DNA of 64,000 bases from contig NC_074720.1 in assembly GCF_947242115.1 (NCBI RefSeq), positions 32,340,645-32,404,644 on the forward strand, written 5' to 3'. This document shows, piece by piece, positions 47,493 through 60,627 of this stretch. A program made the translations under genes and the position numbers. Source of the DNA: Biomphalaria glabrata. Its lineage: Eukaryota > Mollusca > Gastropoda > Planorbidae. How positions within the stretch are numbered: position 1 is the first letter of the stretch; every line of letters starts with the position of its first letter. A model generated the notes under the pieces. The model was not told where the DNA came from. It was given only the letters and a program-made list of their open reading frames with translations, and searched no databases.

Positions 47493-48151
47493 TTAACTCA
47501 TTCTTTATATTCTTATGAGGCCCTATTATTTATTTTAGGTTCAAAAGGAATTAAATGCTAAGAAAACTTTTTTTTTCTGTTCAATATTATAAGTAGCTGT
47601 GTTGGTGTACTTGATAGTATTTTAAAATAATTATATATATTTCTGATGGTCTTTGTTATTATTAAAGTATTTTGATTATAGAAACCAAATGCATCATTTC
47701 CATTAACACTATGAAGATACAAATTTATCATCTTTGTGAATTGTAAAAGCTATGCAGTATGATTATAACTAGTTACTATTTTTTTTATTAGGTTTAAAAT
47801 AGAAAAAAATTGTGTATTATCAAATATCAATGAGAAAGTACATTCTGTTCTCTTGAAAATTATATTCATTTTTTTAATAAATGGCATTACGTCACTTTTT
47901 TCCCTACTTATTTTTTTATAATTTTTTTCATTTTAATTTTACGTGACACATAAATATCTAGAGAAGAAAAAAAAAATAAAAATAAAAAAAAAATTAATTT
48001 AAAGAAAAATACTTTATTGGGATATTGTATCTCAAGTTATTTGATATTTCATTATATACAATGCACATGTAGTTTTATGTCACGTTATGTCACACAGGAC
48101 TTTCACCAAAGAAATCTCTTGTATGGAAACAAAGAACTTGACCTTTGACAT
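47493..48151 (-). other. 3' flank of A3
   Basis: AT-rich, homologous to 26697-27413. Contains a minus-strand AATAAA at 48013-48018. Confidence 0.55.
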
Positions 48152-49153
48152 TTAAATAAAGCGTTGCTCTGCAGACGACAAAACAAAAAGAAGAAATTGA
48201 AACATCACGTTTGGACAAAAGTACTTTTAAACATACAAAAAAAAAAAATTTAATCGCTTGATATTATAGACTGATAGCGTCATGGATGACTTAAGTATTC
48301 TTTTTACTGAGTTATTGTTCCTGATGTATATATCTATTTCCCTTCGCACATTGCCTGAGAACAAGGCCGACAATTTTAAAACTGAAACTAAAAGAAAGAT
48401 GACATACTAAAAGAATACTTGTACATTACCTTTAAGTTTGGCTATCCTGTGTGAGAAACAAGATTCCTCCATCAAGAAGATGAGTTCAAAGATAGACAAT
48501 CTTTCTTCAGGTTGATATTCTAAGAGGTTGGTCAAAATGAGTCTGAAACACGTTAAAACAAAAAACGACATTATAAGGCTATACTAAACATTTTATTAAA
48601 CAATACCAGATATTAAAATGGACACGTTTTGAATTTGGGAAGCGTGGTCGAGAGGTTAAGTTAGCTTGAAATTGGCTTGGCTACCTATGAAGGTGGCTCG
48701 AGGTTCGAAACCTGATTCGAGCAGAATTGTGTTTACTGAGCGCCTAAAGGCAGTATGAACAAATCTTCTCCTAGATACTCCCCTCCTCTCAATGGTCCAC
48801 AAATAAGATTAGATCATAGCGCTCTGAGCATGCTATAAGCATGAAAGTAGCGCTATATAAAAGCTATAATTTCACATTTTTAAATAATGCACTTGCATGT
48901 ATTTAATTAAATAGCTTCTTTTAAATTTCAGAATTAATGTCGCAATAGTGCATAATTTTTATGAGGTTAGATGAAAAATTGCTAAATATATTTATGTATG
49001 TAGGTTTTATATTTGTTTGACTTACCTGTCTATACTAGTAGGCGACAACTTAGTTCTGACTGTTTCCATCATTGGTTCCATGGTATCTTGATTCAAAACA
49101 TTTACTTTGAAAACCATACACCAGTAGACTACTCCAAGAGCGAACATGTCACA
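48152..49153 (-). pseudogene. Kinase A3: 5'-deleted kinase copy
   Basis: Only exons 2 (49153-49026), 3 (48542-48430) and 4 (48168-48152) remain; they are intact and would encode alpha F, the C-lobe and EQRFI. Exon 1, with the start codon, N-lobe, HRD and DFG, is gone: compared with A2, about 1.46 kb (near 28496-29953) is missing, joined at 'attatat|ccgaaaatag' with a shared 'tat' at the break. The upstream CCAAT region and the small divergent ORF are still present. It cannot make a kinase; a transcript may still be produced. Confidence 0.88.
48638..48885 (+). mobile_element. tRNA-derived SINE, family 2, intron 2 of A3
   Basis: gggaagcgtggtcgagaggt, cgaggttcgaaacctgattc, gatcatagcgctctgagcat. 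Same insertion as in A2 (27898). Confidence 0.85.
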
Positions 49154-49239
49154 CTGTAAAGAAACAAATAGATATAATTTTAATTACTGCTAAACTGTAA
49201 TTTTAATTCAATTATATTTTTATGGCAAAATTATATCCG

Positions 49240-49530
49240 AAAATAGAGGATGAATTAAATTCCTACAATACGAAAACACTAAGTCCAAAAAATGAAACAC
49301 AAATATAATAAGTCCAACACTTGTATTTCTCACAGAGAGATCTCAAACTTAATGTAAGAGGAGGCTCAGTGATAAATGATTGAGTTAATTTTTTAAATTG
49401 ATTTTTATAGCCAAGTGAGCTCCTCCCACAATCCTTGAGATATAAATGTTTAATTTTACGTCATGTGATTGGCTGAAAGCTGGAGGTGCGCCAAACTATC
49501 CTCGTTGTCTTTGAAGTTTTTGACCAGTGG
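49240..49530. promoter_or_regulatory. Orphan bidirectional promoter region of A3
   Basis: ATTGG at 49468-49472 (gtgattggctgaaagct) and gagctcctcccacaatcc at about 49417. It now lacks the kinase start exon but still faces the small ORF. Confidence 0.45.
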
Positions 49531-49686
49531 ATGACACTTGGAGACTCCATTGTTCGGAGGTACATACGTCAGCAGACGACCAAGGTTTTGGCTGCTGTCA
49601 TAATTTGTTGCTTAGCAAGGATGAACACATTAGTGATTGAAGGACCGACATTGTCAACAATCTTTTGTTTTCTCGAGACGACTTAG
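49531..49686 (+). CDS. Small divergent ORF of A3 (51 aa), uncertain
   Basis: MTLGDSIVRRYIRQQTTKV, then AAVIICCLARM and FCFLETT. Open and in frame although the partner kinase has lost exon 1; this is compatible with an independent function or simply with a recent loss. Confidence 0.35.
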   Translation: MTLGDSIVRRYIRQQTTKVLAAVIICCLARMNTLVIEGPTLSTIFCFLETT

Positions 49687-51149
49687 TGACAAGTTGCAGT
49701 GGACACCGTCTAGGTAAGTCGGAGAAAGAGCAGGGGATTGCGGGGAACAAAAGGACAGTATCAGATGTTTATGTAAGCATTGAGAAAGCGTATCGAATAT
49801 GTCACCCGCTCCTTACCCAAATACATTTCATGCGTAGTGAGCATGGAAGGACAAGGTTAAAGAATTTAAAAAATATGTTACAATGTTCGTTTTAAAAAGA
49901 GAAATGCAAATGTTCCATAGTATATTTAAAGTATTATAACTACCAAGTTTCCTACAATTTTTATCTATTGAAGTAGTAAATTATTTTTTTGTTTATATTA
50001 TTTTAAAAAATCATTTCTATTGTCTAGCCAAATGTTGTTTTTTTTTAAATCACATACAAATTCGCCTAAAATAAATGCAAAATTAATATAGTCATTTCGA
50101 AGTAAAGCTATAAGATCATAAATACTGTAATATAAATAGAAGAATTGAATGATGTACGGTCTCTTTTGCAGTAATTGTTTCCCTTCAATCATAGTTCAAC
50201 TGTTAATTAAGTAAAGGTGTGTGCCCCATTCGTGTGTACGTTGAGAGCTCTTTTTAAAGTTCCACATGGTGCTATCCTCACTGGCAAATGTTATGGACAA
50301 AAAACAACAACTATCTACTGTGTGTTTGTGATATATTGTTCGCCAATGGGTTTACATTTATAACTAAAATCTTCATCTGACAATAGTTCTCTCTGTCGGT
50401 GTATAACGACTAAAATTGTCAATCATTGTACTTTACCTATGGAATTGTGATATTAAAACAACTTTCACTTAATAAAAATGGGTTAACAGTTTTATTTTGA
50501 CCCAGCTCAAGTTACGTGTTTCTTTGTTACATTTCTTTAATAGTTAAAAAAAAACTTTTTTTTTCTTTCATCAAGATGACATGATAACTTCATGACATAC
50601 AATATTTAAAGTCCAATATATTTTATAAGCAATAAAACGTTGAAAATTAAATGTAAGACAATTTCAAACAAGGTTACCAAGAAAGTTTGTTTGGAAACAC
50701 AAACTCAGAATCGAATCGGTCCCCGAAGTGGTCCACCCAGGCAGGTAAAAGGGAAAGTTTCAATATTTTCAGAAAGAATATCAGAATGAAATTCTATCAA
50801 ATACAAATACCGTTGTATTTATTAAAATACTTTGGTAAGATTTCTACTTTCAAGATGATTCAATTAAAAAAAAACTGTAGTAGTATAACTAGTGTTTTCT
50901 ATGTATGGTCGATTTTTTTTTTTTAAATATACATAAATTGTCCAATTTCTAGGAAACCTTTATCAGTTTATGAGATCAATGTCTACCACCGTCCAACAAA
51001 GAATTTTTTTTTTAGACTAATATGGAATTTCATTGATACGTCACTTAGACCACCCCTCCACGTCCCAGCCAAATTCTACTCTTTCCCGCAAACACACACA
51101 CTCACAAATTGTTTACTCCTAGTTTCCTTTGATACTCCGTAAACACAAA
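49687..51149. other. A3 outer flank and B left arm, no gene
   Basis: Homologous to 30406-31459 and 32369-32699. At about 50830 it keeps the unoccupied site of the solo LTR (ttaaaatactttggtaag). Confidence 0.55.
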
Positions 51150-51370
51150 CAAATAATTCGCTTGAACAACAAAGAAATCAACATGACAGAGACCCGGCGT
51201 AGACTATCGCGGTGTTCAGAGGAGCCGAACAATAGCTTAATTAGGTACAGCGCGTCAAAGCGCTATCGGCTCGGCCACTCCTATTGCGGTCATTCTTGTC
51301 CAACCTAAATAAAAACGTGTCAGCGGACCTTAAGTAAACATATACTGTCCACTTCAAACAAGAGATTCAC
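51150..51370. repeat. Conserved B-arm element, copy 4
   Basis: gagacccggcgtagactatc, gcgcgtcaaagcgctatcgg, tgcggtcattcttgtccaac. As at 32700, no B kinase follows. Confidence 0.65.
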
Positions 51371-52184
51371 TGAAATTCCTTACAGTGCAAAACGTTAAAG
51401 AGACGATAACATGTTCCGCGGCATCGACAACTTTCTGTCACAAATCACATGACAAAGAAAAGGCGCCAAATTATTCAAAGGAATGAGCTTTATTGACAAA
51501 TAAATCAGAAGGATATATTCATTACTTGAAATACTCAGCTTCTTGAGACACTTGTGTTACATCTGAAAATCTCATCCTGTGATCAGCTTGTTTTCAAATC
51601 ATTTCTTCCCTCAATATTTACAACTTGTGTTTAATTAAAACAGATCTAGTTCATTCTATGTTTCTATTTACTTCGACTCTGTTTCTATTCATAACTATTT
51701 TTAATGTAATTGATGGCTAAGAGATAAAGCGCTAGATTTCGAATCGTGGGATCAGGGTTCATAAACTGAAACAGACAGGGTTATATTATTTTTGGGATCT
51801 TTGGGAACTATCGTTGTTGTTTTTGTGAATCGATTAAATAGAAAAAAAAATATTATGATGAAAATTATTTTAAACAATTTTCACCTTTTGTAAAAATGTG
51901 CAGTTTTTATTGTGAGTTTTCTGTTATGTGACATAATTTCTAAGCATGGAAGGAAGGATATGTCGTTCACTCTAAAACTTGACTCTCTTAGTTCTGCAAG
52001 CTATGTACGCTGCATTAATAAAAAAAAAAGTGTCAGTTCGTTATTGAGACATTGCGCTTTTTAACTTAGCTAGAATGTAATCAAGACCATTCGTTGTTTC
52101 AATAGTTAACAGTCGGACTTCTTACTGAAGCTGAATGTACTTTTAAACATTTCGCAGTTAATAAAACGATCGCGTAACGTTTTC
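51371..52184. other. B-arm end with kinase B lost; SINE remnant at 51706-51825
   Basis: Same junction and same SINE family 1 remnant as 32931-33726. No gene. Confidence 0.6.
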
Positions 52185-53619
52185 AAATGTCAATAGTATC
52201 GCAGAAACTACTTTGATGCTGTTAATACTTTAAAAAAAAAACATTTTTTTTTAAATATAGATTAAAGAATTCTTATCTATTAATTAACTGCTAAAACTCT
52301 TTTATTGCACTCAATACTTCAAGATTTGTTTACTATTTTCTATATGAAAAGTTCAATTACAAATAATAATTTAACTAATTAGTTTTTTTTTATTATTGAT
52401 TTATATGTTGTTATTAACAAGAAATAATTATGTAATTTTTATTTTTTTTTAGTTTTGTTAATAATCGTGACAGACAGATAGACAGACGAAGTGAGTGAAT
52501 ATAAACTTTGTTTGCACTAAGCAATATTTTCAACTTGGTGTCAGCTCCTGTGCAGTGATGCGGTGATTCCGCTTCCCATCATATCAAAACATTTTTGTAG
52601 ATTGCTTTTACTAGTAGCGAAAGTAACGTTACGATGAGTCCATTCAACTCTATGGGTACATTAGTCTGAGACAGTTTAGGTTGTTAGTTTATTTTCATGC
52701 CACTTTGTCATCCTCAATAATCGATAAGAATCTCAAATGGATAGCTCTTAGAATCAAGTCAGGATTGAGTTTAAGGGAAATAATTTACTGATGGTGACAA
52801 TACAAAAATAAACACGGTTATGTCTCTTATAATCTTACGGAATCCAAACGTGTGAACTTTGCTTTTAATGTTGTCCTCTCCATTATTTCTGAATATACAA
52901 AACTATTTTCTTGTGTATATTTATTTAATTCTAATTTAAAAAAACAACAACTATATTTTGAAAACAAATATTTCAAAATTATTTACACCCTAATTTAGAT
53001 GTTTGGTTTTATGAAAATCTTGTAATTACAATACAAAAGATGTTTTAAAAAATCGATTAGTAATCTGCAGCACATTTCTAGCTATAAAAAAAAACTATGT
53101 AAAAACAAAAAGGGTTTTAATTACACCAGATTGTCTACTTATCCCATTTGCTAAAAAGTTAATTTCTTGAATTACTTCCCTTAACACTCAATGCCTCACC
53201 CCTGCTCAACATTCACAAAAACTGTTTCCTTTTAATGCTCCAATAGCCTAACATATAATTTGATTGATAAAAGAGATGGTGCTAAGTAATAGAAACCCGG
53301 TTGTAACAATTACAGTGTCCAGTGCAGTTAAACAACAGCTATATTCTTTAGTGTGCTGTATCTATGTGCACTATCAGCTTGGTCATTTCTAATGAATTGT
53401 TATTAATAAACACTTTAATCGTAATTCTTCATTTCTAAATGATAATTACCAACCAATGCAGATTGCGTTTGATAATTACTATTGTTTGTTTTACAAGTCT
53501 CGAATATTTCTTCAAAAAATCTTAGTCTCAAACCATGCCTCCTTAACTTTGACTAACTCCTAGACTTCGACTGACAATAGCGGTTGGCAGGGTACCTACT
53601 ATATGGCTCTTTTTGTCTA

Positions 53620-54655
53620 GAAAGACAATGGATGCGCCCAGATGAAACACTGGTTTTGGTTTCGTCTTGAGACAGGGCAGAATCGGGTGTGGCTAATCAA
53701 CCCAATTCTAGAGAGGCAGACTTTGCCACAATTATTGTATGTGTATGCATCTGATTCAGGGCTACTGGACAGAGCAGCTTTCTTTTTTTTCCTTATAATT
53801 TAAACCACTTCGTTTCTTTTGCTATCAGCGAGGATCCTCCTAGCACGCACAGTCTATCTCCATGCACTCCAGTCTTTAGCTACAAACTTTCTTTGATGCC
53901 TGTGGCTCTCATGTCTCGCTTGCAGACATCTCTATATGTTAGTCTTGGGCGGCCCTTGGGTCTGACTCCCTCCACAAGCTCAGCATATAAGATATCTTTT
54001 GGGATTCTACCATATGGCATGCGGGTGACAAGTCCCAGCCAACGTAGTCTTCTTTGTGTCAAGAGAGCATACATGCTGTTCATATTGGCCAATCTTAAAA
54101 CTTCCTAGTTGGTGACATGATCCCTCCAAGAGATGCGCATTATGTGCTCACAACACATGCATTGTAGACTAGGATTTTGATTGCTTTGGTCAATTTGGAG
54201 AGTTTTGCTAATGCTGTAGTAGCTTTTCCTATTCTTTTTTTCAGCTCAATGACTAAATCTAGGTTACTGGCAAGTGTTGATCCATAGTAGGTAAATTCCT
54301 GCACCACCGTACTGGTGTGGTTCCCAATATGTATAATAGGTATTTAAACGACGTCTTGTGCCAGGATTTTGGTCTTGGAGAGACTTATTGTAAGGCTAAA
54401 CTCTTGACAAGCAGCTGTCAAGGCATTCACTAGCTTCAGTAGATTTCTTGTGAATGAGATATGAGGGCCGCGTCATTGGCGAACAGCAGCTCCCTAATCA
54501 AGATACAACGTCTTTTCGTTTTGGCTTCAAGACGTGACAGGTTATAAAGCCTTCAAACGGATCTACTGTGGATATATATTCCATCTTCCCTGGATATAAA
54601 AGCGCTGGTTAGTACGACTGAAAAGAAGATGACAAATAGTGTTGGAGCCAGTACT
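53620..54655 (-). mobile_element. LINE reverse-transcriptase C-terminal fragment (C3)
   Basis: Orthologue of 18410-19505 with additional deletions. Also carries Asn in the FADDAA box. Confidence 0.82.
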
Positions 54656-55255
54656 GTTTGTTTCACAAGTCTCGAATATTTCTTAAAAAAAATTATGTCT
54701 CAAGTCCATGCCTCCTTTACTTTGACTAACTCCTAGACTTCGGCTGACAATGGCGGCTGCCAGATTTTATAGTTAAAAAAAAGTCTAAAGGGCAATGGGG
54801 TGACTGCGGTAGCAATATATCATAGCTATATTAAACTTTAAGGTATATATGTTTAAAAAATGTAGAGTATTATTTTAAAATTTTAATCAAACTTCTATTT
54901 ATTTAAATACATCAAATACTTCTGCATCGTTATATATTTACACATGAATTGTATAGACATATATTTTTAGAATATTAGTTCAACTAATGTAACTTTTAAT
55001 CTTTAGAATGTCCGTTCCCACTTTTTATTTATTATAAGTGAATATTTAAATAACTTGTCAGAGTCTGTCATTTGGATAATATAACTAGTTGTAAGTGATC
55101 AAAAACTAACAAAATACGCTTATCGGGACAAATCCTAGTTCAATATCGAATAGCCAATTTTATAAATTATATATTCTTTTAAAATGTAGGAATAAAACGT
55201 GAAATCTACATTGTAACGATCTATTTCCATTTATCTACTCTTTGAAATAGTTATT

Positions 55256-55567
55256 TTAAATAGAGAGGGGAGGGAAGTGATACACTATTGACACACTCTC
55301 ATAATGCCTACACAAACATCTACTCCGTTCAGCTTTGTTCCCCACAATCCCCTGCTCTTTCTTCAGCTGACAGTGACATTGTCCAAGGCGGCGGTTGACT
55401 AACGCGTACAGAGAAAACAAAAGATTGTTGACATTCTTATCAGAGACACTCAGCACTTCAATCGCCATTATGGTCATCCTTGCGTAGCAACAAATTCTTT
55501 CAGCTGTCCAAACCTTGGTCGTCTGCTGACGTATGTACCTCCGAACAATGGCGTCTCCGAGTGTCAT
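55256..55567 (-). CDS. Small divergent ORF of kinase C3 (103 aa), uncertain
   Basis: ATG at 55567; MTLGDAIVRRYIRQQTTKVW, ICCYARMTIMAIE, NNLLFSLYALVN, KKEQGIVGNKAE, then a further tail not open in C1 or C2. The differing C-termini argue that only the first 50 or so codons could be functional. Confidence 0.35.
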   Translation of the reverse strand: MTLGDAIVRRYIRQQTTKVWTAERICCYARMTIMAIEVLSVSDKNVNNLLFSLYALVNRRLGQCHCQLKKEQGIVGNKAERSRCLCRHYESVSIVYHFPPLSI

Positions 55568-55883
55568 ACACTGGTCAAAAACTTCATAGACAATTAGGAA
55601 GGAGTGGCTCACCTGTAGCTTTCAGAAATTCGACCAATCACAAAACATTTTACTAAAACACCCACAGGTATGTAGGAGGGGCTTAAAGCCATCGGCTTAC
55701 TATATCAACTTTCACAGTTCAAGTTACAGTACATTCTCTTAATAAAAATAGTGATCTCTCTTTGCGAACTTTAAGTGTTGTGGTTCTACATTGTTTGTGT
55801 TCTATTTCTTGGATTTATTTTTGTACTGTTGGGATCTACATCATCATTTATTGTCTGATAGCTCAATTCTGATCTATTCTACA
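55568..55883. promoter_or_regulatory. Putative bidirectional promoter of kinase C3
   Basis: CCAAT at 55634-55638 and taggaggggctta at about 55673, same layout as C1 and C2. Confidence 0.5.
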
Positions 55884-56674
55884 ATGTATCACTCAAAGAA
55901 AAAGAAAGACGGACTTCTAAGCTACCAAGACGATGCATGCCATGTATATGGCTTCGAGGTGGAAAAATTACTTCAAGACAATCACCCGATCAAAGTTTTT
56001 CAAGTCAGATCCAAACAAGACCACAACGTCAAGAAAGTCATTAAAACTTATTTCAAAGACAATACTGATGTTGACCAAATAACCACAAGGCAATTCATGG
56101 CAGAAATTTCAGTACTCACCAAGATCCACCATCCTTATGTTATGGGAATGGATACCATGGGTATCTTTCCTGGTTACTTCGCATACGTTATGCCATTGTA
56201 CGAAACAGGAACTCTGACCGAGGCACTGCCGACCATGAATCAGGAAAAGAGTGATGAATACCTTGTGCAGCTGTGTGCAGGACTTAAATTTCTCCATAGA
56301 CATAAAATCGCTCACAGAGACGTGAAAACGGACAACGTTTTGATCACAGCAAAAGAAAAGAGGGTGGTCATTGCTGATTTCGGTTTGTCTGAAATCTTGA
56401 CCACTATTGATACGCCAGTGAGCACCATAAAAGGAACCCATATGTACATTTCCCCAGAACAGTTTATCCAGAAAGAATTTAACGCTTTTAAAGTAAGTGA
56501 AATTTTATATTTTCTTAAACTTCCTTAAGACTTAAGTGCTTGAATCAATTAAACATTCGGTTTCAAACGAAAATACTTAAAACACAAGTTAATTACTTTA
56601 AATCTATGAGCTGTAATAAGTAAAATTGGTGGTTTTCATCAGAGCTTTAAAACTTCAGATATTGCTATCTATCA

Positions 56675-56728
<54 letters not shown>

Positions 56729-57891
56729 ATATATATATGTATATATATATATATCATTACTTTTTTATTAATTTTATTTATTCTTTTAGTTATTAATAAT
56801 GTTTAATATAGTATATTTATTTTTTATTTAATTTGATCAAGTATGTCTTCTTTTTGGACTGTAATTATTTTGAACTAAGCTAGTTTATGCTTGTTAATAT
56901 TAAGAATCACATTTCGGCTATACATAAAAGGTTATTATTAAAAAACAAAATGCATATAATAACAAATTGTACATGTTGTATCTTGATTTCAAATTGTTTG
57001 ACCTGTATAATATCTTGATCAAAATCTAGTTCACCTTATAAATATGTTGCTTTGATATACCATCAAAAAGATAAGGCAATGATGTCATACTTTCAGTATT
57101 GTATTCTTTACAGTGTGACATGTACGCACTAGGAGTAGTCTACTGGTGTATGGTTTTCAAAGTGGATGTCTTTGATTTAAAGAGCAGCGAGCAAATGAAG
57201 GAATCAGTCAATACTTTGTGTGATACTAGTATAGACTGGTAAGTCAAACATTCATGTTCAATATTTGGTTATGACTTTTATTAATAAGTAAACATAAAAA
57301 TCATCTTTAAAGTTGTTCATGTGTCAGTTGAAATTCAAATGTTAAAAACTGTCAATCTTGTTTTGCCTTGAATAATATGTTGTACAGTTTTTTACAATAC
57401 TTCTATTCAAGTCAAACTTTCTGAATGAGTGTGCACAAAGTGGATGTACACGGTTCTCAAAAACGGCTGTAACGATTTTCCTAGAAATTTGACAATTATT
57501 ATTTTTTTCAGGCTGGTTTTGACCAATCTTTTGGACCCGAGCCCTGTCGACAGGTTAACCTGTTACAATCTCCTCTGCGTACTGGAGCAGCCTGAATATC
57601 GTTTTTCAGAGAGAATAGCCAGTCTTAGAGGTAACGGAAAAATGTTCTATTAGTCTGTCATCAATGTTTTAGTCTGTCCAGTGTCTTTCTAGGCTTTTTA
57701 CTTATTTTTTAAACCAAAATAAAGCAACTTTTAAATCTTTTATCAACCTAACAAATTATTTTTCAAACCTTGAAATTCTTTTTGGACACCTGTTAGTAAT
57801 ATCAACAAATTGATTTTTTTATTTTATTTCCATTCTAAGTTTAAACGCAAAGTATTTTTCTTTGTCTTGTGCAGAACAACGCTTTATTTAA
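55884..57891 (+). CDS. Kinase C3: divergent Ser/Thr protein kinase, four exons
   Basis: Exons 55884-56492, 57114-57238, 57512-57630 and 57875-57891; 289 aa ending EQRFI. Differences from C1 in exon 1 include Glu for Asp27, Thr for Ala55, Gln for Lys70 and Thr for Lys112, none at a catalytic residue. Exon 2 reads KSSEQMKESVN and exon 3 RFSERIASLR. HRDVKTDN, DFG and SPE are kept and the glycine loop is absent. If exon 3 were not spliced the frame would stop after KMFY, earlier than in C1 and C2, which supports the four-exon model. Appears intact. Confidence 0.84.
56665..56754 (+). repeat. (TATC)n microsatellite in intron 1 of C3
   Basis: About 90 bases, the shortest of the three alleles. Confidence 0.95.
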
Positions 57892-58033
57892 ATGTCAAGG
57901 TCAGTTCCTTTTGCCCAAACGAAAGACTGTTCTCTTTGCTTCAAGCCATATGTGACGTCATAGCCAGGACTTGAAACTTAATTGTAAATTTGTATATAAT
58001 GTAATCTCCATGCCATAGATCATCAATTATTCT

Positions 58034-58039
58034 AATAAA
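58034..58039 (+). terminator. Poly(A) signal of kinase C3
   Basis: AATAAA in tctaataaagtttttgtc, 143 bases past the exon 4 stop codon. Confidence 0.7.
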
Positions 58040-60033
58040 GTTTTTGTCTTTTAAATCTTTAAAAAAATCTTTGTTTTGTTTCATTTTTTTATGGTTGTTA
58101 TTGTTTTTTTAAAATAATTTTGTTTAGTTTAAATGTTCAATGGAAAAAAATTGTGCAAACATCTATTAATAACAAAAAAAATTTTAGAAAAAACATTTAA
58201 CAATAGTATTTGATGATACTTCTAAGTACAACACAAATGTACGTCACTCTGTATTAAGTCATAGGATTTATAGAGAATGCATTGCTAGACACGCAAGCAA
58301 CAAAAATAAATTTTGCTCCTAAATAAAAGCTTATTGTCTAAACATCTAATGACCACATTTAATTACAAATCATTGTCTTTCTTTAGAGTGAATCAATAAC
58401 ACGATAAACTTCCCCAAAGTTTAAAAAGTGAGCCTGATTTTATCCATATAGTAAAGATACATACTTTCACATATATATAATAACATTTTCTTTTGAAGTT
58501 ATTATTAATACTGCATTAAGTTAAAGGTTAAATCAGTAAAGATCAAATGAAAAAACAAAATAAAGTTTTCAATATGAGGCTTTAGTAACGTGTAATGATT
58601 TTTAAAATAATGAAATTCTGATAGATTGTTGTTCATTGTGGAGTTGTATCAGTAGTATAATGTACGCGTGGTGCAAGTAAATAGAAAATGTTTATGCTTA
58701 ACATAGCTTTGTTTGATCGCTAGTAGAACTTTGATTAATTAATCACTTTAAAAATTCATTAAATAAAAATTGATGTCAATTATTATCTAAAGAAAAATTA
58801 GAACAAATTGAAAAGTGATTTGACTGTCAACACCCCCCCTCCCAGCTCACACATTTAAAAAGTAAAACTCGTACTCCAGTTTAAACTACATGTTATATAT
58901 TTATACTCTCCATTCTAGTATTGTTATTGGGTAGCAGACATTAGTTGGTGAAATGAAAAGATACTTGGATGTTGTACTGGTTACATGACATCGTAGATAG
59001 CTTTATATGTCATAGAAAAAGATAATCTGTCAATCATCTACCCAGATTAATATCAATAATAATAATTCTCAATTATAAAAGAAATAATATTATATTATCA
59101 ATTTTATAGTTTTGGAGGAATAGTTGGGTACGGTTATTCAATCAGTCGTCTAACTTTTTTTAATCCATAGTTTGTAAGCGTTTAATTCCAAAAATACTTT
59201 GGCGTAGTAGAATATGTTCACATTAATCCCCTTCCCCACTCACACAAATCTTAGTACATTAATCTTTTATTTATAAATTTAACATTAAAGCAGAAAAAAA
59301 AAAAAAGATTCAAATCTTGTAAAAAAAATTGGAAGTACCAAAACATTAAATGAATAAAGTATTAATTTCAAATCATATGTATTTTTTAAAAAGTTATAAC
59401 TCTAGAAACTGGGCAGTCTTCCTCAGTCATAACTCTCAACCCTCACCCTCGTACAAAAACAGACTCATACACACACACTTGTTTTATTTAGGTTCTTTTT
59501 GACGCTCCGTGACTTAAACAGACAGTGAACTATACCGACAAAAACATCTACGTGTTAGAGACCTGGCGTTGACATTCATGGTGTCCTGTACCATTGAACA
59601 ATAACTTCATTAAATGTATTACGTGGCCAATCCTTAAGTCAACATTCCTACACAGCCTAAACAAAAATAAGATAAGCTATGTCGACTGTGTGCTTTGAAT
59701 GTCTACCAGTACACTTGGAACTGTAACTTGGATTCTTTTGCTGGACATTAGCCAAATAAATGATAGTATTGTCCAGAGCATCAAGAGATTTATGTGACAA
59801 ACTATATAAGTCGACGTTGAAAGATAAAGTAAATAATAGGGTTATCTAAGGAGAAGAACTCCATACTTACACCTATATTTTCAAAGAATGTCGAAGTTAT
59901 TTCCCTTTTCGATAGAAAACAAAATAATGAATTACAAATAATAATTCATCTAACTGTTTACATGTTTAAAATTGATTCATATTTTGTTAGGTAAATTTAA
60001 GTTCCCTTTTTAGACCTTGCGGTCTATATGGCT
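58040..60033. other. 3' flank of C3 and following sequence, no gene
   Basis: To 59795 it matches the C1 flank, including the diverged B-arm-like element at about 59555-59690. From 59796 to 60033 it is unassigned AT-rich DNA. Confidence 0.5.
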
Positions 60034-60615
60034 GCATGGGCGTAGCCAGGGGGGTGTTTTGGAGTTCAACTCCTCCCCCCCCCCGAAAAAAAATCCCCCC
60101 CACAGGGGGGGGGGTGGGACGGAATTCATTGACTGATTTTTTTTTTGCTTTCATTTTGTTTATTATAGGTGAGATTTTAATATTAAATCATCACTTACCA
60201 ACACTATAAAATCTATGAGCGTAGCCAGCCAAAGGAGTTTTGAGTTTAAAACCCACTGCCAGTGGGATTTGAAGCTGAAAAATACCTCTTCAATATTAAA
60301 AAAAAAAGCAAATTACGCACTGAAAAATGCTATGAGCGTAGGCAAAGGGGGTTTTGAGTTTAACTCCCCCTTCAGGTGGTTTTGATGCTAAAAAATACCT
60401 CTTCAATACAAAAAAAAGTAAATTACACTAAAATTCTTTGAGCGTAGCTAAGCGAATGATGGGTTTTGAGTTTAAATCCCCTCCTCCATATGGCTTTTCA
60501 AAAATTTAAAACCCCTTCAGGTGGTTTTGAGTTTAAAATTCCCCTACAGAGAGTTTTGAGTTGAGAACCTCTCTCTTCAATATTTTTTTAAAGCAAACTA
60601 GAGTCACCATATTCT
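60034..60615 (+). repeat. Degenerate GCGTAGCC minisatellite (left of LINE)
   Basis: Same family as 7677-8500: atgggcgtagcc, gggttttgagtttaa, cttcaatattaaaaaa units. Long runs of C and G at about 60076-60115. Confidence 0.75.
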
Positions 60616-60627
60616 ATTACCGTAGCT

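Larger units (their letters stand above)
52185..59795. repeat. Segmental duplication unit C, copy 3
   Basis: Homologous to 16990-24690 over its full length, but with many more substitutions and indels than copy 2, so it separated earlier. Confidence 0.9.
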
